This document shows, in pieces, positions 9,680-15,957 of a stretch of DNA of 32,549 bases. Position numbers and translations under genes: made by a program. The DNA is from an uncultured Alphaproteobacteria bacterium (lineage in GTDB: Bacteria; Pseudomonadota; Alphaproteobacteria; RF32; CAG-239): contig CALXWI010000015.1 in assembly GCA_944392325.1 (NCBI GenBank), positions 1 through 32,549 of the forward strand, read 5' to 3'. Numbering within the stretch: the stretch's first letter is position 1; each line of letters opens with the position of its first letter. The notes beneath the pieces were generated by a model, which searched no databases, was not told the DNA's origin, and saw only the letters and a list, made by a program, of their open reading frames with translations.

Positions 9680-9728
9680 TTATCATTTCTCCATTCTATA
9701 TAAGTATTTTTTATCTATTATAATCGTT

Positions 9729-10892
9729 TTATTGTTTATGTCTTATGAATTTAAAATGTTCTATATTGTTTCTGGCATTGGCAAAACAAATATCTTTTAG
9801 TGCAATCCCATCTTTCCATAATAGGTAGGTTAAGCTTAGTTGGTCTCTTTTGCAGTATTTAACTATGTTAAGCCACCATTCATCCATAATATTTTTGATA
9901 CGTTGATTGTTATGGTTACGGTATATTATGTTGTTTTCGGTCATGCCAAAATTTATAGGAAAACCGTCATTTCGAATTTTTTCTAAAAATTCATTGATTG
10001 TAGGAGTTTCATCTTTTTGTGTTGTTAATATCCATTTGGCATGTTCGTAACTGCATTTTTCTAAAAAATGGCCTGGAAGTAGTAAGCCGACGTATTTGCG
10101 AGCTTCTACCAAATCAAAAATAAAGGGTGATAATATATCAATATTAGAATCAATATATATGCTTTCAGTGTATTCTGATAAAACTATATGGGGAAGTATT
10201 TTATGATATCTGTTTATTCTGGTGGAATCTAGGTCAGTTCTGAGCAACGGCCGGAATTGCCATATGCCGTCTTGTTTTTTGTTTAGTAATTCTTTATTGT
10301 CTGTAAAACAAATATAATCCCAATTTTTATCAACATAGCTTTGTTGTTTTATATTGTCATAATCTCCAACCAAACAAGTGTAAACGCATCTTTTGGTGGG
10401 TAATATGGAGGATACTCGTGGGAGAATAGGAGGATTCTTACTAAAATAAGCGTATGATGCGTAGTAGCGACCATTTTGTAAAAAATGAATTAAAGGGCAA
10501 ATTTGTAATAAAGGTTGCCCATCTAAATATTGTTTGGTATTAAATGTTGATGATGGGTTGTAAAACATTTGCCAACCAATACTTAGATAATGATCTAGTC
10601 CGGATAAACCATATTTTTTATATTCAGGGTAGTTTTGAGTATAGTAATCGTCGTCGTATAAGCCTAATTTTATTATTGTTTCTTTATAGTTATCTAAGAC
10701 TAATGATGTTAGCATTCTATTGTTGGCATGAAGCAAATCATTATGAGAGTCGCACCATCCATTATGAGAGGTGAGGGATGAGAACAAATCAATTAGGGTG
10801 TGTTGTTGATCGATAACGTAGTTAAGATTTTTTTCTAATTGATTGAGCTTTTGTTTTAATTTGTTTTTTTTCTTCCAAAAAATTAGTTTCAT
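9729..10892 (-). CDS. DUF616/TOD1-MUCI70-type glycosyltransferase with N-terminal GT-associated repeat
   Basis: Residues from about 165 onward (VYTCLVGDYDNIKQ, YICFTDN, IYIDSNIDI, then the DQLSLTYLLWK region) match the DUF616 / TOD1-MUCI70 glycosyltransferase-like domain. Before it lies a segment (YDDDYYTQNYPEYKKYGLSG, LDHYLSIGW, NPSSTFNTKQYL) of the kind often fused to bacterial glycosyltransferases. The first 30 residues are a Lys-rich possible coiled coil (KLIFWKKKNKLKQKLNQLEK). I chose ATG at 10892, 5 bases after the upstream stop and with GGAG about 11 bases before it. The alternative ATG at 10949 would add 19 residues lying inside the oxidoreductase gene. Role: one sugar transfer in the operon product. 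Donor unknown. Confidence 0.82.
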   Translation of the reverse strand: MKLIFWKKKNKLKQKLNQLEKNLNYVIDQQHTLIDLFSSLTSHNGWCDSHNDLLHANNRMLTSLVLDNYKETIIKLGLYDDDYYTQNYPEYKKYGLSGLDHYLSIGWQMFYNPSSTFNTKQYLDGQPLLQICPLIHFLQNGRYYASYAYFSKNPPILPRVSSILPTKRCVYTCLVGDYDNIKQQSYVDKNWDYICFTDNKELLNKKQDGIWQFRPLLRTDLDSTRINRYHKILPHIVLSEYTESIYIDSNIDILSPFIFDLVEARKYVGLLLPGHFLEKCSYEHAKWILTTQKDETPTINEFLEKIRNDGFPINFGMTENNIIYRNHNNQRIKNIMDEWWLNIVKYCKRDQLSLTYLLWKDGIALKDICFANARNNIEHFKFIRHKQ

Positions 10893-10897
10893 TATAC

Positions 10898-12160
10898 TCA
10901 AATCTCCATACCGGTTTTGAAGGCTTGAAAGGTCCAGAGGTAATCCCATTTGCCGAAGCGGCCGATGCTTTCGATGCCTTGGCTGGTTAAGTATTTGAGG
11001 ATTATCTCTCGGTGGTGGTAAATGCCGTGGGTGAATGTTACATTCGCGTAGCGCTCAAAGCGGATATCTTGTACGAGAATATCCGAATCGCTAAAGCCAC
11101 AGACGCTCTTGAGTTTGTCCACGGTTTGTTTTAATACCAATTCGGCGGGTGAAATCTCCGCATCATTGGCGTAAAAAATTTCGGCTTGCAGAGAAGAGCA
11201 ACCTTCCGGTGCGTTGTCAGGTGATTTCAAATTAGGCGAATAAACCCGTGCCGGCGGAATATCTGCGTCATAGATATAAAACCACAAATATTTAGCAACA
11301 TCAGGGCGATTGAACCCTAGTGAAACCTGATAGCCGCAGGTCCAGTTGAGGTGCTCTGCAGCAGTTAAAACCTCAGTCGGGCAGCCGTCTATCATCTTGA
11401 CAATTTCCGGCAGGGGTAAAGAGGATATTAGTCTTGAATAGGTTTCGCAACTTCCATCAGCAAAGAAAATCTGTTTGCTTGAGGGCGAAATTCTGACTAC
11501 TTTTTTATTAAAACGAATATCCAAGCCTTGACGGCAATCATCTAATATGCTTCTGAACCCGCCTTTTTTGGGGTATTTCATATAATTGGTATAATAAAAG
11601 TTGGCGGCTTGTTCGGAGTATGATCCGCGCAAGACTTCTTCCAACGCCGGAGAATAGATGCGGTTGCCAATCCACTTGGTTTCCATATCCTTGGGCGATT
11701 GGCCCCAATATTTGCGGGTATAAACCGCGGCAAAGTTATCAGTAAAATAGTTGCCGTTTTGTACTCGCAGCCATTCATCATAATTTTGGATGTCAGCTAC
11801 TTCTGTATGTGGGCGGTTGACAAAGTCAGTGATTATCTTAACCTTGGTTTCAGTAGGTAAGGCGGCTAAATTATTGATGGCGGGATGTTTGAGCCAGCAG
11901 CCTTGATAATAGTTGTAGGAAACCGAGGGGTGGGCATACAGAGGTGAAGATTTTTCAAATATACCTGCAATATATTCATCTTTGGTAAAGGTAAAATGCA
12001 CAAAGCGGTCAAAGCGGAAACCGTCGATTGTAAAATTGCCGCACAAGCCGCCCCAGTCGTTATCTTTTTCATAAATAACGCTATCAATGCCTTTTTGTTT
12101 GAGGTGATAGCCGGCAGAGATACCGGCTATACCTGAGCCTAAGATGATGTTATTGGGCAA
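10898..12160 (-). CDS. FAD-dependent oxidoreductase, UDP-galactopyranose mutase / protoporphyrinogen-oxidase-like
   Basis: The 420-residue protein has an N-terminal dinucleotide-binding GSGIAG at 8-13 and the WGGLCGNF segment near 37. It ends with GRFGKWDYLWTFQAFKTGME, which resembles the FAD-contacting end of UDP-galactopyranose mutases and related flavoenzymes. In a glycan operon a pyranose-furanose mutase or a sugar-nucleotide oxidoreductase is the natural guess. Mutase arginines cannot be confirmed by eye and a protoporphyrinogen-oxidase-like fold is equally consistent. The start is TTG at 12160: GGAGAG lies 4 bases before it and the next residues give PNNIILGSGIAG. It overlaps the end of rfbG by 11 bases, implying coupled translation. 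Confidence 0.8.
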   Translation of the reverse strand: MPNNIILGSGIAGISAGYHLKQKGIDSVIYEKDNDWGGLCGNFTIDGFRFDRFVHFTFTKDEYIAGIFEKSSPLYAHPSVSYNYYQGCWLKHPAINNLAALPTETKVKIITDFVNRPHTEVADIQNYDEWLRVQNGNYFTDNFAAVYTRKYWGQSPKDMETKWIGNRIYSPALEEVLRGSYSEQAANFYYTNYMKYPKKGGFRSILDDCRQGLDIRFNKKVVRISPSSKQIFFADGSCETYSRLISSLPLPEIVKMIDGCPTEVLTAAEHLNWTCGYQVSLGFNRPDVAKYLWFYIYDADIPPARVYSPNLKSPDNAPEGCSSLQAEIFYANDAEISPAELVLKQTVDKLKSVCGFSDSDILVQDIRFERYANVTFTHGIYHHREIILKYLTSQGIESIGRFGKWDYLWTFQAFKTGMEI

Positions 12161-13229
12161 TATGCTCTCCGTGTTCTAAGATTTGTTTGACACAGAAGTC
12201 ATACATATCATTACAATGCAGAGCCTCTTTGTACCAATCAACCGTTTTTTCAATGGCTTCTTGCAAACCCCACTTGGCTTCCCACTGCAGCATTACATAA
12301 GCTTTGGTAACATCAAGATTGAGCAGGGTGTTTTCGTGTACGGCGTTGGGGTCAGAAGCATCAACAACTTTGCCTTTGCCATAATAATCAACAAGGCGTT
12401 TAACAACCTCAAATACGGTTTTGTTGGCTGAGATGTGCGGGCCAAAGTTGAAGGAGGTAGAGTATTCTACCGGATTTTCCATAAGCTTTTGGCCGACTTT
12501 AAGGTAGCCTGACAAAGGCTCTAAAACGTGCTCCCACGGGCGAGTGGCTATCGGGTTGCGAATCTCGATATCTTTACCGGCTTCAATATAGCGGATGCAA
12601 TCGGGAATCAGGCGGTTGTCTGACCAATCACCGCCGCCGATGACGTTACCGGCACGGACAGAGGCGATGGCTTTGCCGTGTTTGGCGTAGTCTTTGGGGT
12701 TGAAATAGGAGTTGCGATAAGAGGAAATCATCAACTCGGTGCAGCCTTTGGATGATGAATAAGGGTCATAACCGCCCATACGGTCGGTCTCTTTGTAGCC
12801 CCAAATTTGTTCAACATTCTCATAACATTTGTCAGATGTAATCATAACAACGGTCTTGACGCAGTCATGCAGGCGGACGGCTTCCATAATATTTAATGAG
12901 CCCATAAGATTGGTCTCATAGGTTTCTTTGGGGTGCTGGTAGGCCGTGCGTACCAAAGCTTGAGCCGCCAAGTGGAAAATTATCTCTGGTTGATATTTTT
13001 CAATGGTTTGAGACAAATGTATATAATCGCGAGTGTCGCCGCGGACATCGGCGTAAAGTTTATCATGCAGATGGCAGGCTTCAAAATTGCCTTTATCAGA
13101 GTAAGGATCCAAAGAATAACCAACTACTTTGGCCCCCATCATCGTCAGCCAAATGGACAGCCATGAGCCCTTAAAGCCGGTGTGTCCGGTTACTAATACG
13201 GTTTTGCCTTTATATACATCATTATACAT
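12150..13229 (-). CDS. rfbG: CDP-glucose 4,6-dehydratase
   Basis: RfbG converts CDP-glucose to CDP-4-dehydro-6-deoxyglucose, using bound NAD, in the cytosol. The 359-residue protein has the SDR glycine motif GHTGFKG at 15-21, HLAAQALVRTAY near 86, TSDK at 131-134, and the catalytic pair Y157xxxK161 in YDPYSSSKG. The phrase KGSWLSIWL after the glycine motif is typical of this enzyme rather than of dTDP-glucose dehydratase. ATG at 13229 was preferred over 13250 because GGTGGAG lies 8 bases before it. It overlaps the preceding SDR gene by 8 bases. rfbF, two genes upstream, supplies its substrate. Confidence 0.95.
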   Translation of the reverse strand: MYNDVYKGKTVLVTGHTGFKGSWLSIWLTMMGAKVVGYSLDPYSDKGNFEACHLHDKLYADVRGDTRDYIHLSQTIEKYQPEIIFHLAAQALVRTAYQHPKETYETNLMGSLNIMEAVRLHDCVKTVVMITSDKCYENVEQIWGYKETDRMGGYDPYSSSKGCTELMISSYRNSYFNPKDYAKHGKAIASVRAGNVIGGGDWSDNRLIPDCIRYIEAGKDIEIRNPIATRPWEHVLEPLSGYLKVGQKLMENPVEYSTSFNFGPHISANKTVFEVVKRLVDYYGKGKVVDASDPNAVHENTLLNLDVTKAYVMLQWEAKWGLQEAIEKTVDWYKEALHCNDMYDFCVKQILEHGEHIAQ

Positions 13230-14118
13230 TATGTGTTCTCCACCATTCAATTGTCATTTTTAAGCCTTCTTCCAAGGTGTATTTTGGGGTCCAGCCGATT
13301 GATTTTAATTTTTCGTTATTGCCGACTACCAAATCATCGCCAAAGGCGGCGGGGATGGCTCCCCATAAAATTGAGCCTTGGAAATTGGTCAGCTCGGCGA
13401 TTTTGTTTACGATTGTGCGCAGTTGTACCGGTTGGCCGGAGCAAATATTGACCGCACCTTCAAGATTGCTCTCAAAAACAGCAACAATTCCTCTGGCGGT
13501 GTCTTCAACATGCAGATAGTCTTGGAATTTCAGGCAGTCGCTTACTTTGACATCTTCACCTTTGAGGCAAGAATTGATAACAGAGGGCATTAGTCTTTGC
13601 GGTTTTTCGTTGGGGCCATAAAGGTTGAAAATCCGCGGCCACTTGAAGCTTATGCCGTTTTGTCGGCAATAAACTTTGGCTATATTGAATACGGCGTTTT
13701 TGCCGTTGCCATATAAGGTTTGTGGGTCGGTAGGGGTTTCATCTTCAAGCAGGTAGCCGTATTTGTATTCATATTCGGAGCAAGTGCCGGCTCCGGCAAA
13801 GACTTTGCCGCCATGCTCTTTGAATGATTTGAGCAAGTTGAGGGTGGCAACGACCCAATCCATATTTAAGTCAGATACGTGGCATTTGGGGCCGACGTAC
13901 CAGGCCAAATGGATAAGATTTTCAAAATTGTGCTCAGCCATAAAGTGTTCAACCGCTGAGGCATCAAGCAGGTTCATCTCGTGTTGGATGAAATTGGGCT
14001 GCTCCGGTGCAAAGGGCGGATAAACCAAAGCGTGGACTTCATAGCCGCGGCGCAATAATTCTTTGGTTACTTGCGAGCCAATGAAACCGGTGGCGCCGGT
14101 GAGTAAAACCTTTTTCAT
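13222..14118 (-). CDS. NAD-dependent epimerase/reductase, CDP-abequose/paratose synthase-like
   Basis: This 298-residue extended SDR has GATGFIG at 8-14 and the catalytic pair Y136xxxK140 (YGNGK). It contains FKWPRIFNLYGPNEKPQRLMP, then DYLHVEDTARG, typical of sugar-nucleotide epimerases and reductases. Its length equals that of RfbJ-type CDP-abequose synthase (about 299). Lying between rfbF and rfbG, it most likely acts on CDP-4-dehydro-6-deoxyglucose. The 3-dehydratase RfbH needed for dideoxyhexoses is not in the window, so the product may be a CDP-6-deoxyhexose rather than abequose or paratose. That part is inference. The gene starts 4 bases after the rfbF stop. Confidence 0.85.
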   Translation of the reverse strand: MKKVLLTGATGFIGSQVTKELLRRGYEVHALVYPPFAPEQPNFIQHEMNLLDASAVEHFMAEHNFENLIHLAWYVGPKCHVSDLNMDWVVATLNLLKSFKEHGGKVFAGAGTCSEYEYKYGYLLEDETPTDPQTLYGNGKNAVFNIAKVYCRQNGISFKWPRIFNLYGPNEKPQRLMPSVINSCLKGEDVKVSDCLKFQDYLHVEDTARGIVAVFESNLEGAVNICSGQPVQLRTIVNKIAELTNFQGSILWGAIPAAFGDDLVVGNNEKLKSIGWTPKYTLEEGLKMTIEWWRTHNV

Positions 14119-14122
14119 AAAA

Positions 14123-14902
14123 TTACTCCCAAAGCTTCCACGGGGCAGTGCCTGTCGCCCACATCTTGTTCAAATCTTCTTTATCTTTAAGCATATCCAT
14201 GGCATGCCAGAAGCCGGTGTGCTTGTAGGCATTCATTTTGCCGTCTTTAGTGAGATTCTTAAGGGGATCTTCTTCCCACATCATATTTTCAGAATCTTCG
14301 GGGATATAATCAAATATTTCTGGTTCGCAGACAAAGAAGCCGGCATTAATCCAAGATCCGCTCTCTTTGGGTTTTTCAGCAAAGTTGGAGATAGTACCAT
14401 CATTTTCAATGCCTAAAGCTCCCCAGCGACCTTCGGGCTGATAAGCTGTCAAAGTGCAGAGCTTGCCTGATTTATTGTGATTTTCAAGTAAGGCCGGGAT
14501 AGAGATGTTGCCAACGCCGTCGCCATAAGTCAGCATAAAAGCCTCGTTGCCAATATATTTTTGTGCCTTTTTGATGCGCCCTGCAGTCTTAGTATTGCGT
14601 CCGGTGTAAAGCATGGTGACCTTCCATGGCTCACAGGAGTTTTGGTGGACGGTTACATCGTTGGTCGATAAATCAACCGTAACATCAGAGTTGTTCATAT
14701 AATAGTTAACGAAGTAGTCTTTGATGACTTCTTGTTTATAACCTGTCAGAATAACAAAGTCATTGAAACCATAGTAGGAATAAATTTTCATAATATGCCA
14801 GAGAATCGGGTAACCTCCAATACCAACCATAGGTTTGGGGCGAACACCAGTCTCTTCCCCTAAACGAGTACCTAAACCACCAGCAAGAATAACAACTTTC
14901 AT
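14123..14902 (-). CDS. rfbF: Glucose-1-phosphate cytidylyltransferase
   Basis: RfbF makes CDP-glucose from CTP and glucose-1-phosphate, the entry step to CDP-deoxyhexoses. The 259-residue protein has the nucleotidyltransferase signature LAGGLGTRL at 6-14 followed by RPKPMVGIGGYPILWHIM, the YGDGVGNI metal-site motif near 134, and ends with FWHAMDMLKDKEDLNKMW, all as in RfbF. Length matches the family (about 257). AAGGAGT lies 8 bases before the ATG. It is the first gene of the operon and is preceded by a promoter at 14958-14986. Confidence 0.96.
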   Translation of the reverse strand: MKVVILAGGLGTRLGEETGVRPKPMVGIGGYPILWHIMKIYSYYGFNDFVILTGYKQEVIKDYFVNYYMNNSDVTVDLSTNDVTVHQNSCEPWKVTMLYTGRNTKTAGRIKKAQKYIGNEAFMLTYGDGVGNISIPALLENHNKSGKLCTLTAYQPEGRWGALGIENDGTISNFAEKPKESGSWINAGFFVCEPEIFDYIPEDSENMMWEEDPLKNLTKDGKMNAYKHTGFWHAMDMLKDKEDLNKMWATGTAPWKLWE

Positions 14903-14957
14903 AAACTAAGACTCCTTAATTGGGTTGGCATAAATGGAGATATTGTTGGGACGATCA

Positions 14958-14986
14958 AATATATTTGTTAGTGATGAAATTTACAA
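14958..14986 (-). promoter_or_regulatory. Promoter of the nine-gene glycan operon
   Basis: On the minus strand TTGTAA (complement of 14981-14986) and TATATT (complement of 14958-14963) are separated by 17 bases, with four and five of six consensus matches. The predicted leader is about 50 bases and leads to the AAGGAGT site at 14911-14917. No ops/JUMPstart element was seen. Confidence 0.5.
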
Positions 14987-15250
14987 AATATCTAGCGTAA
15001 CTAATCGGTATATTAGAATCTATAGTGTATTTTGCTTTTGGGTGTTTATAGAATCCTTTATCCTTTTGTATTTACTTTAGTTATTTAGTAAAAATCAAGC
15101 CTGTATCGCACACAAAATGACCATTTATATTTTACGTTATATAAGCGGTATCATACAGGTAATTTTTCGATTTTCAAGATAAATTTTTGCTAATGTGTAT
15201 GTCAGAATAAAATACAATTTTTTTTAGTATTTTATGGTTGGCTAAATTAA
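14987..15250. other. AT-rich intergenic stretch with no gene seen
   Basis: This stretch upstream of the rfbF promoter is AT-rich, with stop codons in all frames at short intervals. I see no RNA gene, long inverted repeat or start signal in it. It ends abruptly where GC-rich repeat material begins near 15251. Confidence 0.6.
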
Positions 15251-15382
15251 TGGCAAGCTGGGGCAAACGGGCGCCGTTTGAGCCGCTCGGTTAGCTGTAG
15301 TTCGTCCCTTGCCAAAGAAGCCGCGTTGCTCAAGCTGGGGTAGCTTGCCCCCATCGGTTAGTTGAGGTTAGTCCTCTGCCAA
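15251..15382. repeat. Two imperfect GC-rich hairpin repeat units
   Basis: Two units share an ordered set of words: CAAGCTGGGG, then TCGGTTAG, then TGCCAA (unit A about 15252-15315, unit B about 15330-15382). Unit A is strongly palindromic: TGGCAAG at 15251-15257 pairs with CTTGCCA at 15308-15314, and CAAACGG at 15264-15270 pairs with CCGTTTG at 15274-15280. Unit B has AAGCT/AGCTT and GGGG/CCCC arms. The GC content stands out against the AT-rich surroundings. This looks like a REP-type or mobile hairpin element. No coding potential was seen. Confidence 0.6.
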
Positions 15383-15471
15383 GCTCCAAATCCGTCGCCG
15401 CTAGGATTTAAAACGAAAACAAGCTCCGTGAAGGAGCTTGTTTTTATTTTAATGGAGCGGGCAATGGGATT
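15383..15471. repeat. 89-bp direct repeat, copy 1 (tRNA-Gly 3' end plus terminator)
   Basis: This segment matches 15568-15656 at 88 of 89 positions; the only difference is G at 15430 against A at 15615. On the minus strand it holds the last 19 bases of tRNA-Gly including CCA (15453-15471) and the same terminator hairpin (15416-15444), but no tRNA body. It may be an attachment-site-like footprint or a decayed tandem copy of the tRNA gene. Confidence 0.85.
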
Positions 15472-15567
15472 GGCTCCTTTTAGTCGCCGCCCTGGCGCTC
15501 ATAAGCAATAAGCTTACCGGCGTGCTTCCGCCCGCCTTTCGCTGATTGTCGGACCCACTTACTCGTG
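15472..15567. other. 96-bp GC-rich insert between the two repeat copies
   Basis: The sequence is GC-rich and unlike the flanks. At 15551-15560 it contains, on the minus strand, GTGGGTCCGA, the same ten bases as the 5' half of the tRNA-Gly T-arm. Copy 1 therefore looks like a tRNA 3' half split from a T-arm 5' half by about 80 bases. I see no gene in it. Confidence 0.5.
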
Positions 15568-15656
15568 GCTCCAAATCCGTCGCCGCTAGGATTTAAAACG
15601 AAAACAAGCTCCGTAAAGGAGCTTGTTTTTATTTTAATGGAGCGGGCAATGGGATT
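15568..15656. repeat. 89-bp direct repeat, copy 2 (joined to the intact tRNA-Gly)
   Basis: The second copy lies 185 bases from copy 1. It includes the true 3' end of tRNA-Gly and its terminator. The repeat stops at 15656, inside the T-loop of the tRNA. Confidence 0.85.
15601..15630 (-). terminator. Terminator of tRNA-Gly
   Basis: AAAACAAGCTCC (15601-15612) and GGAGCTTGTTTT (15618-15629) form a perfect 12-bp stem around a 5-base loop. It lies just past the tRNA on its own strand, with T-rich DNA after it. The same hairpin is duplicated at 15416-15444. Confidence 0.85.
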
Positions 15657-15712
15657 CGGACCCACGACATCAACCTTGGCAAGGTTGCGCTCTACCCCTG
15701 AGCTATACCCGC
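15638..15712 (-). tRNA. tRNA-Gly (anticodon GCC)
   Basis: The minus strand folds as a complete 75-base cloverleaf with encoded CCA. The acceptor is GCGGGTA with TGCCCGC. The D-arm is GCTC-AGGGGTA-GAGC. The anticodon arm is CAACC-TTGCCAA-GGTTG with anticodon GCC. The variable loop is ATGTC. The T-arm is GTGGG-TCCGAAT-CCCAT, and the discriminator base is T. One odd point is that the T-loop begins TCC rather than TTC, placing C at position 55 where pseudouridine is normally found. The gene is complete, and its 3' 19 bases are duplicated at 15453-15471. Confidence 0.95.
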
Positions 15713-15957
15713 ATCACTGACAACGTGTTATTTAATATCATATTAAAAATAAAATGCAAGCTTTTTTTTATATTTTTTTTGATTTTTTTTTATCTGTCAA
15801 TATGGCAAATAAAAATAAAAGTAAAATGTTGGCTTTAATGTGGTGATTTTGAATGATTTTTTGTATTTTGTTTGAAATAATGGTTGACAAAATTTGTTTT
15901 TAGGAGTATCGCTAATGGCGATATTTTATTATTAACTAATTTTTTTATATTATTATT
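15713..15957. other. AT-rich spacer with divergent control signals
   Basis: The spacer between tRNA-Gly and the M16-like gene is dominated by A and T runs. The part near 15884-15923 holds a promoter and an inverted repeat for the downstream gene. A weak promoter for the tRNA (TTGCAT and an AT-rich -10) may lie near 15735-15765 on the minus strand. Nothing else was seen. Confidence 0.5.
15884..15923 (+). promoter_or_regulatory. Promoter with overlapping operator-like inverted repeat
   Basis: A perfect -35 TTGACA (15884-15889) is followed after 17 bases by TATCGC (15907-15912) in the -10 position, a weak match. TATCGC is itself the left arm of an inverted repeat whose right arm, GCGATA, is at 15918-15923, with a 5-base spacer. 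A protein bound there would cover the -10. The next gene has no Shine-Dalgarno sequence. A 6-codon frame (15915-15935) with a TAGGAG site precedes it. Confidence 0.4.

Noticed and set aside
10893-10949. Earlier ATG for the DUF616 glycosyltransferase
   Set aside because: The extra 19 residues lie within the oxidoreductase coding end. The later ATG has a ribosome site and a normal 5-base gap.
15383-15656. CRISPR array
   Set aside because: There are only two repeat copies, each 89 bases and containing tRNA and terminator sequence, with no spacer series and no cas genes.
15480-15665. 61-residue frame on the minus strand
   Set aside because: It runs from inside the tRNA-Gly T-arm through the terminator and the repeat insert, so it is non-coding repeat DNA that happens to stay open.
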